From positions 3,596,001 through 3,660,000 of the forward strand of contig OZ244151.1 of NCBI GenBank assembly GCA_965216195.1: DNA of 64,000 nucleotides, written 5' to 3'. Shown here piece by piece: positions 24,762-32,862 of this stretch. The stretch is from Aridibacter sp965216195 (GTDB lineage: Bacteria > Acidobacteriota > Blastocatellia > Pyrinomonadales > Pyrinomonadaceae). The notes under the pieces were generated by a model that worked only from the letters and a program-made list of their open reading frames with translations, was not told the DNA's origin and did not search any database. Numbering within the stretch: position 1 is the first letter of the stretch; each line of letters begins with the position of its first letter. The position numbers were made by a program, and so were the translations under genes.

Positions 24762-27344
24762 TTAAGCGGAAAGTTCTGAGATTTCTTCAACCGTTTTTGG
24801 ATCTTCCAGCGCAGAAAGATCACCTGCATCTTCACCTAAATACGCCGAACGAATTACCCGACGCATAACCTTGCCGTTACGGGTTTTACACAGTGCAGAA
24901 ACGAAATGAATTCTTTTTGGTGTAAGCGGCTTGCCCATATCTTTTGCGATGATGGCTTTTAATTCCGATTCGAACGACTGGAGCGTAAGCATCCTGCTTG
25001 CGTCGTCTGCAGAAGCAGACGGATCTTTTGTAAACACACAAAAGGCGACCATTGCGGTTCCTTTAATCTTGTCGGGGACGCCAACAACCGCTGCTTCGGT
25101 AACTCGCTCGTCAGCGACCAAGAGACTTTCGATCTCCGCCGGTCCCACGCGTTTTCCGGCAACGTTTAGAGTGTCGTCCGAACGCCCCAAGATATACCAG
25201 TGTCCGTCCTTGTCTTGCATGGCGAAATCGCCGTGAACCCAGATTTTGTCGAAACGAGACCAATATGTTTCAAGGTACCTTTCGTTTTCTTCCCAAAAAC
25301 CCCTCGCCATTCCGATCCAGGTGTCTTTGATAGACAACTCACCGACTTCGCCTTTTTCTACCGATTCACCATCTTCATCCAAAATATCGACGTTCATTCC
25401 GGGACAAGGTGCGGGAAATGAACCCGGTTTTTGCGGAAGCAAAGGATTTCCCATCAGGATTCCGCCTGATATTTCCGTGCCGCCCGAATAGTTGATAATT
25501 GGTAATTTGGAATCGCCGACTTTTTCAAACAGCCAGCGCCAGGGCTCGGGATTCCAGGGCTCGCCCGTTGAAGCAAATGCACGAAGCGTTGAAAGATCGT
25601 ACTTTTGAAATGGAACGCGGACACTCTTGTCCGCCTCGCCGGAAACGGCGAAAGAATTTTGAGATTTCGGAATGTCCACATTTTTTTCGTGCTTCGCACT
25701 CGTGCGGACAGGAGTGTCCGCGTTCCTGCTGGAAAGCACACGAATCAGCGTTGGCGAGATTCCCAAAATCTCAACCTTGTGTTTCGCTGAAAATTCCCAC
25801 ATACGATCAGGGTTCGGATAATCGGGCGAGCCGTCAAAGAGCACCATCGTCGCGCCGTTTATCAAAGCACCGTAAATGAGCCACGGGCCCATCATCCAGC
25901 CAATGTCCGTTACCCACGAAATGCGCGTGCCTTTGCCAACATCAGTTCCAAAAGCCATATCCTGCGCCGCTTTTATCGGAAACCCGCAATGTACGTGAGC
26001 GATGCCCTTCGGTTTTCCCGTGGTACCGGAACTGTACAAAATTATCGCCGGGTCATTTGCAGACGTCTTTTTGAGCGGCGTTGATTTATGCTCGCCAGCC
26101 TTGAGAAGCCAAAACCAAGGGATAACTTCAAAGGGGAATTCGGACGATGTCTCCGTTTCGATTTTTTTAATCCCAATATCAAACTGCTCCGCTTCTTCCT
26201 TGTTTCCCGGCTTTGGAGGCTCTTCCTCCATACCCTTTTCGATCAAATCACGATCAATCTTGTAACCCTTTTCTTCAAGTACAGCGATTATCGTTTGATA
26301 AGAAACAAAAGGACCGATGGCAAACATCGCTTCACTCAGATCGTCGCGGGAAATATCCTGTCCTTCTTCGCGGTATTGTTTGGCGACTTCTTCAAACAGG
26401 AACTCGGGATCGTTATTCTCCTCTGAATTGATGGCGTCCATTCGCGTGAAGAATTCCTCAACGTCAATCGTAAAGCCCTTGCCCCGAAAGAAATCGTCAA
26501 AACTTGCCTGAACGTCTCTTTGGGTGGCCTCATCGTAGGCCTCGCCAAATTCCTCAACGTTGATATTTTTGTAATGAGTGCGGATTGCGTTTACAAATCT
26601 GGGCATTTCCCGCTCGACCCGTAACGCCGCTTCTTTCGTCGAAGAACCAACCAAAAACAACTTTTCAATAGTAGTGCAGTTCCTTGCCGCATCTAAAGCG
26701 GTTTTCATCACGCCGATCCTGCGCCCGCGCCGGTAAAAACCATCGCACATAAAGAGGGCTTTTGCCTTAACGGCGTTCATACGTGACGAAATCGCCTCAA
26801 CGCCGTAACCTGAAAAAACCGGGATCGCGATTGCACCGATTCTGTTGATCGCTAAAAGTGCAACGACTGTTTCAGGAATCATCGGAAGATGAATCCCAAT
26901 CGCATCGCCTTTCGTTAAACCGTTTTCAACAAGTCCGCTCGCACAAGTTTCGACCTGAATTAAAAGTTCTTTGTAAGTGAGAGTTTCCGTTTCGCCTTCT
27001 TCTCCTTCCCAAATCACCGCGGGCTGATCTTTCATCTCGTCCGTTTGCCAGCGGTCGAGACAGATTTCCGTGACATTCAAACCCGCACCAACGCACCATT
27101 TCGCCCATTCAATTCCTTCGGATGTGTCGAGAAGTTTTTCATAAGGCGGATCGAATTTGATGTCGAGGAACGTCAGGACATTTTTGGTGAAGGCTTCGAC
27201 GTCATCGATCGATTTTGCGTAGAGTTCGTCCCAACTCGATGCATCGATCTGTTTCATGAATTTTGTGAGTTGAGCTCGTTTGATAACTTCATCGGAAGGT
27301 TCCCAGGCGATTGCTTGGTCTTCAAACGTATTTGATTCGTTCAT
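24762..27344 (-). CDS. AMP-forming acyl-CoA synthetase (acetyl-CoA-synthetase-like) with two insertions
   Basis: An 860-residue adenylate-forming enzyme, longer than the usual ~650. It has the P-loop ILYSSGTTGKPKG, DIGWMMGPW, the A5-type STGEPWNPEPWRW, YWSRFDKIWVHGDFA and the C-terminal catalytic Lys segment KTRNGKVMRRVIR, so it should activate a short carboxylic acid as acyl-AMP then acyl-CoA. Two departures are visible. One is a ~160-residue, acidic, helical insertion (about residues 240-400). The other is a ~43-residue insertion before KYDLSTLRAFASTGE that encodes an in-frame palindromic repeat. The frame stays open through both, so the gene is probably active. Confidence 0.88.
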   Translation of the reverse strand: MNESNTFEDQAIAWEPSDEVIKRAQLTKFMKQIDASSWDELYAKSIDDVEAFTKNVLTFLDIKFDPPYEKLLDTSEGIEWAKWCVGAGLNVTEICLDRWQTDEMKDQPAVIWEGEEGETETLTYKELLIQVETCASGLVENGLTKGDAIGIHLPMIPETVVALLAINRIGAIAIPVFSGYGVEAISSRMNAVKAKALFMCDGFYRRGRRIGVMKTALDAARNCTTIEKLFLVGSSTKEAALRVEREMPRFVNAIRTHYKNINVEEFGEAYDEATQRDVQASFDDFFRGKGFTIDVEEFFTRMDAINSEENNDPEFLFEEVAKQYREEGQDISRDDLSEAMFAIGPFVSYQTIIAVLEEKGYKIDRDLIEKGMEEEPPKPGNKEEAEQFDIGIKKIETETSSEFPFEVIPWFWLLKAGEHKSTPLKKTSANDPAIILYSSGTTGKPKGIAHVHCGFPIKAAQDMAFGTDVGKGTRISWVTDIGWMMGPWLIYGALINGATMVLFDGSPDYPNPDRMWEFSAKHKVEILGISPTLIRVLSSRNADTPVRTSAKHEKNVDIPKSQNSFAVSGEADKSVRVPFQKYDLSTLRAFASTGEPWNPEPWRWLFEKVGDSKLPIINYSGGTEISGGILMGNPLLPQKPGSFPAPCPGMNVDILDEDGESVEKGEVGELSIKDTWIGMARGFWEENERYLETYWSRFDKIWVHGDFAMQDKDGHWYILGRSDDTLNVAGKRVGPAEIESLLVADERVTEAAVVGVPDKIKGTAMVAFCVFTKDPSASADDASRMLTLQSFESELKAIIAKDMGKPLTPKRIHFVSALCKTRNGKVMRRVIRSAYLGEDAGDLSALEDPKTVEEISELSA
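25612..25726. repeat. Palindromic repeat inserted in frame in the acyl-CoA synthetase gene
   Basis: 23-base arms GGAACGCGGACACTCTTGTC... (25612-25634) and its inverted partner (25704-25726) pair with one mismatch and enclose about 69 bases. Each arm has its own inner palindrome (CGGACA...TGTCCG). The ~115-base element is read through on the minus strand, adding about 40 residues without a stop. Confidence 0.85.
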
Positions 27345-27369
27345 ATCCTAGAAAAATATCACGCTCCGT

Positions 27370-27729
27370 GTCGGTAGCCCAAGCGTCAGCGCGCGGCTCC
27401 GGTCGTCATATCGAAACTTGGATAGTAAAAGGACCAAAGGAGCCCTCCTTCACAGTCGGGCTGCAGACACGCTTGTACGGTTGAGCGGCTACATTAATGT
27501 CGGTAGCCCAAGCGTCAGCGCGCGGCTCCCGTTGTCAAATCGAAACTTGAATGGGAATACGACCGCGGGAGCCCTCCTTCACAGTCGGGCTGCAGACACG
27601 CTTGTACGGTTGAGCGGCTACATTAATGTCGGTAGCCCAAGCGTTAGCGCGCGGCTCCCGTTGTCAAATCGAAACTTGAATGGGAATACGACCGCGGGAG
27701 CCCTCCTTCACAGTCGGGCTGCAGACACG
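27370..27729. repeat. 129-bp tandem repeats, left side of RAYT 1
   Basis: Three consecutive units start at 27370, 27499 and 27628, an exact 129-base period, each opening GTCGGTAGCCCAAGCGT; the third stops after GGGCTGCAGACACG. Units 2 and 3 are nearly identical; unit 1 differs in its middle. Each contains an inverted pair GGCTCCCG / CGGGAGCC (27524-27531 with 27566-27573 in unit 2). Because 129 is a multiple of three, an open frame runs through, but it is not credible coding sequence. The same unit recurs right of the transposase. Confidence 0.9.
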
Positions 27730-27804
27730 TTCGGGTCCTCGTGGTTGATTTTCTTTACCGTATCGGCCAAAATTCCTTTATCTCATTTAGTTCCTTACAC
27801 TCAC

Positions 27805-28332
27805 ATGAAACCTGACTATATTGACTTTCAAGATAGAAGCTTTCCGATTGCTTTCTTAATCTCATTTAGATGTTACGGGACTTGGCTGCATGGGGATATA
27901 CGCGGCTCAGTAAACCGGAAAGGAAACAACATATACGGCACTCCGAAACGCGCGGCCAGCGTGAACTTGGAAAAACTCGAACGGGACTCGCTAAAAAATA
28001 GACCCATATCTCTCAATCCGAGGATGCGAAAAGCTGCCGGTGATGCAATTCGGGAAGTCTGTAGCTTTCGCAAATACCAGCTCTATGCTCTAAACGTTCG
28101 AACAAATCACGTTCACTTCGTCATCTCTGCTAATAGAAAGCCTGAGTTTATAATGACCTCAATGAAGTCTTATTGTACTCGCAGATTTAAAAAGCTCGGT
28201 TTGATTTCAGGGCAAACAAAAGTTTGGTCCCGTCACGGAAGCACAAGATATCTTTGGACAGACAGACATATTGAGGTAGCTGCCGACTATGTGCTTTACG
28301 GTCAAGGTGGCGAACTTCCTGATTTCGATTGA
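27805..28332 (+). CDS. REP-associated tyrosine transposase (RAYT 1)
   Basis: A 175-residue Y1-type (IS200/IS605-like) transposase. The start at 27805 (MKPDYIDF) is chosen; the frame is open back to 27418 but only because it runs through repeats. Motifs: FRCYGTWLHGD near the N-terminus, the HUH metal-binding TNHVHFVIS (about 111-119), a candidate catalytic Tyr in MKSYCTRRF (about 129-137), and a C-terminal DYVLYGQGG. RAYTs nick single-stranded DNA at their REP hairpins. It is enclosed by 129-bp repeats that are presumably its substrates. A full-length homologue lies at 40151-40678. Confidence 0.9.
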   Translation: MKPDYIDFQDRSFPIAFLISFRCYGTWLHGDIRGSVNRKGNNIYGTPKRAASVNLEKLERDSLKNRPISLNPRMRKAAGDAIREVCSFRKYQLYALNVRTNHVHFVISANRKPEFIMTSMKSYCTRRFKKLGLISGQTKVWSRHGSTRYLWTDRHIEVAADYVLYGQGGELPDFD

Positions 28333-28343
28333 AACTAACGCGT

Positions 28344-28549
28344 TTTGCCCTCCTTTAAGTCGAGCTGTAGACACGCTCGAAACACTGAGTGACTGCATCA
28401 GTGTCCGTAGCCCAAGCGTCAGCGCGTGGCTCCCGCCGTCATATCGAAACTTGATTGGTAAGAAGACTAACGGAGCCCTCCTTAACAGTCGGGCTGCAGA
28501 CACGCTTGTACGGTTGAGCGGCTACATCAGTGTCGGTAGCCCAAGCGAG
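28344..28549. repeat. 129-bp repeats, right side of RAYT 1
   Basis: A diverged partial unit (from about 28348), then a unit from 28401 and the start of another at 28530, again 129 bases apart, in the same orientation as the left array. Together with the left array they bracket the RAYT gene. Confidence 0.85.
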
Positions 28550-28655
28550 CTTCTGATATGAGACACCCAACCGCTCCGCCGTTAGTACCAGCAAGGCTTC
28601 TAGACAAAAATGCTAATATAGATATTGCCAAACGTTTTCGAAACTAGAGGGTTAT

Positions 28656-29174
28656 ATGAAAAAAGTAAAAGAGAGATTCGAAAATGCGGTTGAAGCCTTT
28701 TTTGAAGATCCAAGAGTGAAAAACGAGGAAATCAAGAACTATGAAACACCTTACATCGCCGAAACTCCAAATGTGGTAGAGGAAACTTCTCGGGGAAAAA
28801 CGATTTTAAGGGCATTACGGCAGGTACTTTTGTATCTTCCCGGGACTTTCGGCCTATGGTTTGCCACCGGTGCGTTGGTTTTTCATCTTGTTGCGCAAAC
28901 TGGTTATTCATTTGGTAAATGGGAATACTCGTTCTTATTTGTCTCTTTGCTTTGTGTCACAATTGGGCTTGGGGACTTAAGGAAAGCGAAAGATTATATT
29001 CCGGCAGCCCTGATAACGGGGTATGGTGTTTTGTTTGGAATAGCAGTCGGCCTGTCGCCCTCGCTTAAAAAATTTTTGATTGACGATATGAATTTTCTGT
29101 ACATATTCCCCCTGGCACTTATGCTTCCTTTCATTGCCAAACTTTGGACTGAAAGGGTTGAAACCGGCGAATAA
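28656..29174 (+). CDS. Tandem paralogous membrane protein, copy 1
   Basis: A 172-residue protein. It has a soluble N-terminus (about 1-50) opening VKERFENAVEAFFEDP, then four hydrophobic segments (roughly 63-80, 90-108, 115-133 and 146-160) around the motif IGLGDLRKAKDYIPAALI. Two neighbours (29335-29850 and 29857-30375) share length, the N-terminal ...AxxAFF motif, the LxxPxxFxL segment and the G-x-x-x-L-x-D/H-Y/L-V-I-P-A motif, so they arose by tandem duplication. A GAGGG ribosome site precedes the ATG. Family and function not recognised. Confidence 0.75.
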   Translation: MKKVKERFENAVEAFFEDPRVKNEEIKNYETPYIAETPNVVEETSRGKTILRALRQVLLYLPGTFGLWFATGALVFHLVAQTGYSFGKWEYSFLFVSLLCVTIGLGDLRKAKDYIPAALITGYGVLFGIAVGLSPSLKKFLIDDMNFLYIFPLALMLPFIAKLWTERVETGE

Positions 29175-29334
29175 ACCGCCGTTAGTTGCGATTCTAAGTT
29201 CCAATCGGGTTCTAGTTCGAAGTAATCCACAAAATCACTATCGGCCTTCCGACACGCGCCATTGTTCACGCTCAAAATGCTATTATGTAAATGTTGTATT
29301 AACTCAGAAGAACAATATCTCTAAAACTAAACCC

Positions 29335-29850
29335 ATGAAAAAGGACGAACTAAAAGACAAATTCTCTAACGCCTCGGATGCTTTTTTCAGCCATTGCGAA
29401 CCGATCAATGAAGAGATCGGATTCACACACGTCGGCCAATTGGATAGATCCACTGCTTCAGGATATGAATCATCCGGCAATAGCCCGATCTTTAGTTTTA
29501 TAAGACAGGCCCTGTTATTTTTTCCGGCGACTTTTGTTTTATGGATTATTGCGGGTGAGTTTACGTATATGCTGTTAATGGGCTCAAACCCCTTTCAACT
29601 CTTTCCGATCACAATATTGACCGTTGTCTCTTTCCTAGCATTGCTTGGATTAGGCGATCCCAGACGCCTAAAGGATTACGTCATTCCTGCCTCGATCATT
29701 TCGGTCGGCGTCTTAGCCGCGTTCTTAACCTGGCTAACTAACTGGGACTCATTTCGACCGGATCAGTATGGAATGTTATTTTTCCCAGTCGCTTTGGTTG
29801 CCCCGTTCATCGCAAAAGGACTTGTTGACCGAGGTGATAAAGGAGACTAG
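29335..29850 (+). CDS. Tandem paralogous membrane protein, copy 2
   Basis: A 171-residue protein starting MKKDELKDKFSNASDAFF at 29335; the frame is open further upstream, but that part overlaps the preceding gene and is unlike the paralogues. Four predicted membrane segments lie around LGLGDPRRLKDYVIPASI (about 112-129), the motif shared with the flanking copies. Its acidic soluble N-terminus probably faces the cytoplasm. It ends six bases before copy 3, so these two are cotranscribed. Function unknown. Confidence 0.75.
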   Translation: MKKDELKDKFSNASDAFFSHCEPINEEIGFTHVGQLDRSTASGYESSGNSPIFSFIRQALLFFPATFVLWIIAGEFTYMLLMGSNPFQLFPITILTVVSFLALLGLGDPRRLKDYVIPASIISVGVLAAFLTWLTNWDSFRPDQYGMLFFPVALVAPFIAKGLVDRGDKGD

Positions 29851-29856
29851 TTTGCA

Positions 29857-30375
29857 ATGAAACCACCCCTAACCGAAAGAGTTCAAAGTGCACTCGATGC
29901 CTTTTTTGTAGAATGCACAGCGTCCACCGACAGCGAACTCGAATACTCATTCGAAGATCCGGACCTCGCGTACGAATCGACCAAACAAGAAGCTAAAACA
30001 CGTTCAAGTATTGGCTCCGTTTTAAAAGGACTGTTTTTTTATCTGCCGGGCGTGTTTGTTTTACACACGCTAACTGCATTTGCAGCGTGGGCAGCGATTG
30101 CAGACACCAAAATGCTTGCGAGGGCGCGTTGGGATTTTATTGTCTTGTTTTTGGTATTGTCGAGTTTGTTTTCAACAATTGGTATTGGAAGCGTTAAAAA
30201 CCTGAGACATCTCGTTATTCCGGCTGCAGTTATGTTTGTTGGGATTATTACGGCTTTGATCGCTGTTGCCGCGGGATTTGATCATCCTAAGGGTCTGGAG
30301 GAGTTCGTCTCCTATTTCCTCCCATTCGCCTATACTGCTCCTTTCTTGGCGAAATATCTTGTCGATAAAGAGTAA
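29857..30375 (+). CDS. Tandem paralogous membrane protein, copy 3
   Basis: A 172-residue protein, start MKPPLTERVQSALDAFF. Four hydrophobic segments and the IGIGSVKNLRHLVIPAAV motif align it with the two upstream paralogues. It is the last of the three and is followed directly by a strong intrinsic terminator, marking the end of this unit. The three copies differ most in the acidic N-terminal 50 residues. Function unknown. Confidence 0.75.
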   Translation: MKPPLTERVQSALDAFFVECTASTDSELEYSFEDPDLAYESTKQEAKTRSSIGSVLKGLFFYLPGVFVLHTLTAFAAWAAIADTKMLARARWDFIVLFLVLSSLFSTIGIGSVKNLRHLVIPAAVMFVGIITALIAVAAGFDHPKGLEEFVSYFLPFAYTAPFLAKYLVDKE

Positions 30376-30400
30376 CCTTTATTCCAAGTATAATTGTCTA

Positions 30401-30430
30401 GGCTCGCCGATTGGAAAGGCGAGCCTTTTG
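30401..30430 (+). terminator. Intrinsic terminator after the membrane-protein trio
   Basis: A perfect 8-base stem GGCTCGCC (30401-30408) / GGCGAGCC (30418-30425), 9-base loop, then TTTTG. It separates the trio from the sigma-factor operon. Confidence 0.85.
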
Positions 30431-30525
30431 TCGTTCTGAATCCAAAAACTTTCTACGCCAATCTGTAACAAAAATGAATTTCAACGCAATACTTAGTTAG
30501 AGTAGATTGGGGCAATAACGGAATT

Positions 30526-31122
30526 TTGAGAAAACAAATCGAAAAGCAGTTGATAGACAGAGCACTCAAAGGAGAGTCCGAGGCATTTGGCGAAATCTAT
30601 ATTCAGCTGAGAGGTACTATTTACGGTTTTGTCTTTCGAATGCTACGTGAGGTTTCGTTTGCCGAACAGATTACTCAGGAAACCTTCATGTTTTTACTTG
30701 AGAACCCTAAGAAATTTGATCCCGAGCGAGGCGATATTTTGCCTTTTCTTTGTGGCGTCGCGAGACGAAAGGTTGTCGGACATTTACGAAAACACGGGAC
30801 CCAGCTTGAAATTTCCGATGATAACCCAAGCAATTTTGAAAGCAATGGAAATTCGAATCATGATCCGCTAAACGAGTTGCTAAATAAAGAGTTAGGCGAA
30901 GTTATAGAGAAAAAGCTGTCAAATCTTGTGCCGCTTCAAAGGGAAGTATTAATACTCAGAGAATTCGAGGAACTTTCGTACACGGAGATTGCCGAAATCA
31001 CGCAAGCTGATTTGAACCAGGTTAAGGTTCGAATTCATCGCGCACGAAAAAAACTTGCCCATGAAATGAAGCCATATTTGGCAGCCAGTGAGGAACAGCA
31101 CTATGAAATGCACGGAAATTGA
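30526..31122 (+). CDS. ECF-type RNA polymerase sigma factor
   Basis: A 198-residue sigma-70 family protein. Region 2 is AFGEIYIQLRGTIYGFVFRML with QITQETFMFLLENPKKFDPERG; region 4 is VPLQREVLILREFEELSYTEIAEITQ with VRIHRARKKL. A TTG start at 30526 is inferred because the first ATG codon would remove half of region 2. It directs RNA polymerase to a dedicated promoter set, probably for envelope functions given its partners. The downstream anti-sigma gene overlaps it by 20 bases, the classic sigma/anti-sigma arrangement. Confidence 0.9.
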   Translation: MRKQIEKQLIDRALKGESEAFGEIYIQLRGTIYGFVFRMLREVSFAEQITQETFMFLLENPKKFDPERGDILPFLCGVARRKVVGHLRKHGTQLEISDDNPSNFESNGNSNHDPLNELLNKELGEVIEKKLSNLVPLQREVLILREFEELSYTEIAEITQADLNQVKVRIHRARKKLAHEMKPYLAASEEQHYEMHGN

Positions 31123-31801
31123 AAAAAAATCTCAGAGGCTAATCGATGATGAACTCACGACTTCTGAAAGCCGGAAACTGAATGCACATTTATCTCTCTG
31201 CGATGATTGCCGCAAAAAGGTTCACTTGCAGACGGAGTTGAAAAAAGCGCTCGAACGTCAGCCACAGATCCTGCCAAGTAACGGGTTTGATAACAAGATG
31301 CTGAGCGAGTTTCACGCTCGGTTAAACGTGAGACCGGAAAACCAAAATTCGCCTGCTGTAGCTTCCTTTGCATTTGGAAAATTAGCCTACGCGTTAGGTT
31401 TAGGCGCTTTGATTTTAACCGCAGGTCTAGGCTTCGTGGTCGGCAGAATGTCTGTTTCCTCATCCCCTCACTTTCAAACTGCAAGGGGTCTTAATAGTAA
31501 GCCGACAAGTGAGAAGAATCCTGTCACTGGTTCAAACACACCCAAAGACAAACCTCCACTTCCTGCTGAACCGCAAATAAAAACGGTTGTTAAATACGTA
31601 AAGGTTCCGATAATCAGAGAAAAGATTGTAGAAAGGAAGGTTTATTTAACACCGAAGCGCAGCCGGAGAAATAAACTCAGATCAAAATCCGAACGCTCGA
31701 CCGTAATTAATGAAGATATAGCGGCTCAGTTTAATCTCAAAGATATGCGACCGCCTGAAAAACTAACTTACAAAATAATTAAAAAAGGAGATGAGGAATG
31801 A
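31103..31801 (+). CDS. Zinc-finger anti-sigma factor
   Basis: A 232-residue membrane protein. The ATG at 31103 has GAGGA 8 bases upstream and is preferred over a GTG at 31088. The N-terminal zinc-binding motif HLSLCDDC (about 29-36, H-x3-C-x2-C) is that of ZAS/zf-HC2 anti-sigma factors. One transmembrane helix follows (about 93-115), then a periplasmic Lys/Pro-rich tail. It likely sequesters the sigma factor encoded immediately upstream. The next gene overlaps by four bases (ATGA), so the three form one operon. Confidence 0.85.
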   Translation: MKCTEIEKKSQRLIDDELTTSESRKLNAHLSLCDDCRKKVHLQTELKKALERQPQILPSNGFDNKMLSEFHARLNVRPENQNSPAVASFAFGKLAYALGLGALILTAGLGFVVGRMSVSSSPHFQTARGLNSKPTSEKNPVTGSNTPKDKPPLPAEPQIKTVVKYVKVPIIREKIVERKVYLTPKRSRRNKLRSKSERSTVINEDIAAQFNLKDMRPPEKLTYKIIKKGDEE

Positions 31802-32760
31802 AAAAGATACTTGGAGCAATCTCAGGTGCAATAGTATTCCTTTCAGTTTCGGCTCAAGCGCAGGAGTTTGTGCATCATTTTGACAAAGGGTTTACCGTGG
31901 CGGTTCTTGAAAGAACGGTTCCCAAAGCCGATCGAAAAAGTTTGACTAAAAATTTGAGGGAGTATTTTGTGTCCCAGCCGAAAAGCAACAAACTAGGTCG
32001 CGGTTTGGTTGACGAAAAAAACAAAATTGTTTTTGGTTATAACCTAGAGGTAAAGCCGATGGCTGATTCAAATAAGTTTTCCGTAACCATAAGGTCAGAC
32101 GGAACCGCGTTTGGTATAGAAGATAAGTATAGGAGTTTTGAAATTAAATCTTTGCCAGAAACTCCAGGGACTATAGTCGTTAATGATGGCGATACGATCG
32201 CCTTAGACTTGCTCGAACACGCGGAATCAAATGTAAGAATTCAAGACCTGATAAAAGTGACAAGAGAGCGGAAAGAAGACGGGGGCTATTTTCTCGAATT
32301 CGAAGAACCTCAAGATTTTTCGATTCAAGATGTTCAGATGCAGTTGGTCAGCTATAAAGTCTATATAAATGGTAAATTTGTGGACAGAAAGGTCCCGCTT
32401 TTTTCTACCATTTCTCATGCGGTTGAATTTTCCTTTAAAAATAGGGGTAGAATTATCATGAGCCCGTTTCCTGACGAGAAATATGGTTTAACAAAAATTG
32501 GGAGAATTGAAGACAACAAAATTGTAATTAATTATAAAGGCGATAAGTACGAAATTGTTTCGGAGGTTTCAATAATGGGAAACGGTAAGAAATGGAACCT
32601 TTGGGGTTTGTTTCGACCAGAGACGGAAAGCGCAAAAGCATATCCGGGGCGACTAGCTTTTACGACAAAAGAGGTCAATAGTTTGAGCGAGTTTTTTGAA
32701 GATTCTAAAGATAAAAGAAACGTAAACGTCATAAATTTTGATCGAAAACAAAGTAATTAA
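31798..32760 (+). CDS. Secreted protein of unknown function in the sigma/anti-sigma operon
   Basis: A 320-residue protein with a signal peptide cleaved near AQA-QE (residue 21). The remainder is beta-rich and Lys-rich with no motif I recognise; it has a single-domain look. Its start overlaps the anti-sigma stop (ATGA) and has a GGAG ribosome site inside the anti-sigma gene, so translation is coupled. It may be a periplasmic sensor or an effector of the regulon; inference only. Confidence 0.7.
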   Translation: MKKILGAISGAIVFLSVSAQAQEFVHHFDKGFTVAVLERTVPKADRKSLTKNLREYFVSQPKSNKLGRGLVDEKNKIVFGYNLEVKPMADSNKFSVTIRSDGTAFGIEDKYRSFEIKSLPETPGTIVVNDGDTIALDLLEHAESNVRIQDLIKVTRERKEDGGYFLEFEEPQDFSIQDVQMQLVSYKVYINGKFVDRKVPLFSTISHAVEFSFKNRGRIIMSPFPDEKYGLTKIGRIEDNKIVINYKGDKYEIVSEVSIMGNGKKWNLWGLFRPETESAKAYPGRLAFTTKEVNSLSEFFEDSKDKRNVNVINFDRKQSN

Positions 32761-32862
32761 GCTTTTAATTCTGATAAGAGCACGCGTAGACGATTCTCTG
32801 GCCTCATTTTTTAGTTCAACTTTCCGGCTGGTTGATGTAAATTATTCTTCACCAAATAACTT

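Noticed and set aside
27418..27804. Open frame of ~129 codons fused upstream of RAYT 1
   Set aside because: It is only the 129-bp repeat read in a frame that happens to stay open because the period is a multiple of three; RAYT 2 starts without such an extension.
27370..28549. CRISPR-like array
   Set aside because: Units are 129 bases and contiguous without unique spacers, and no cas genes are present.
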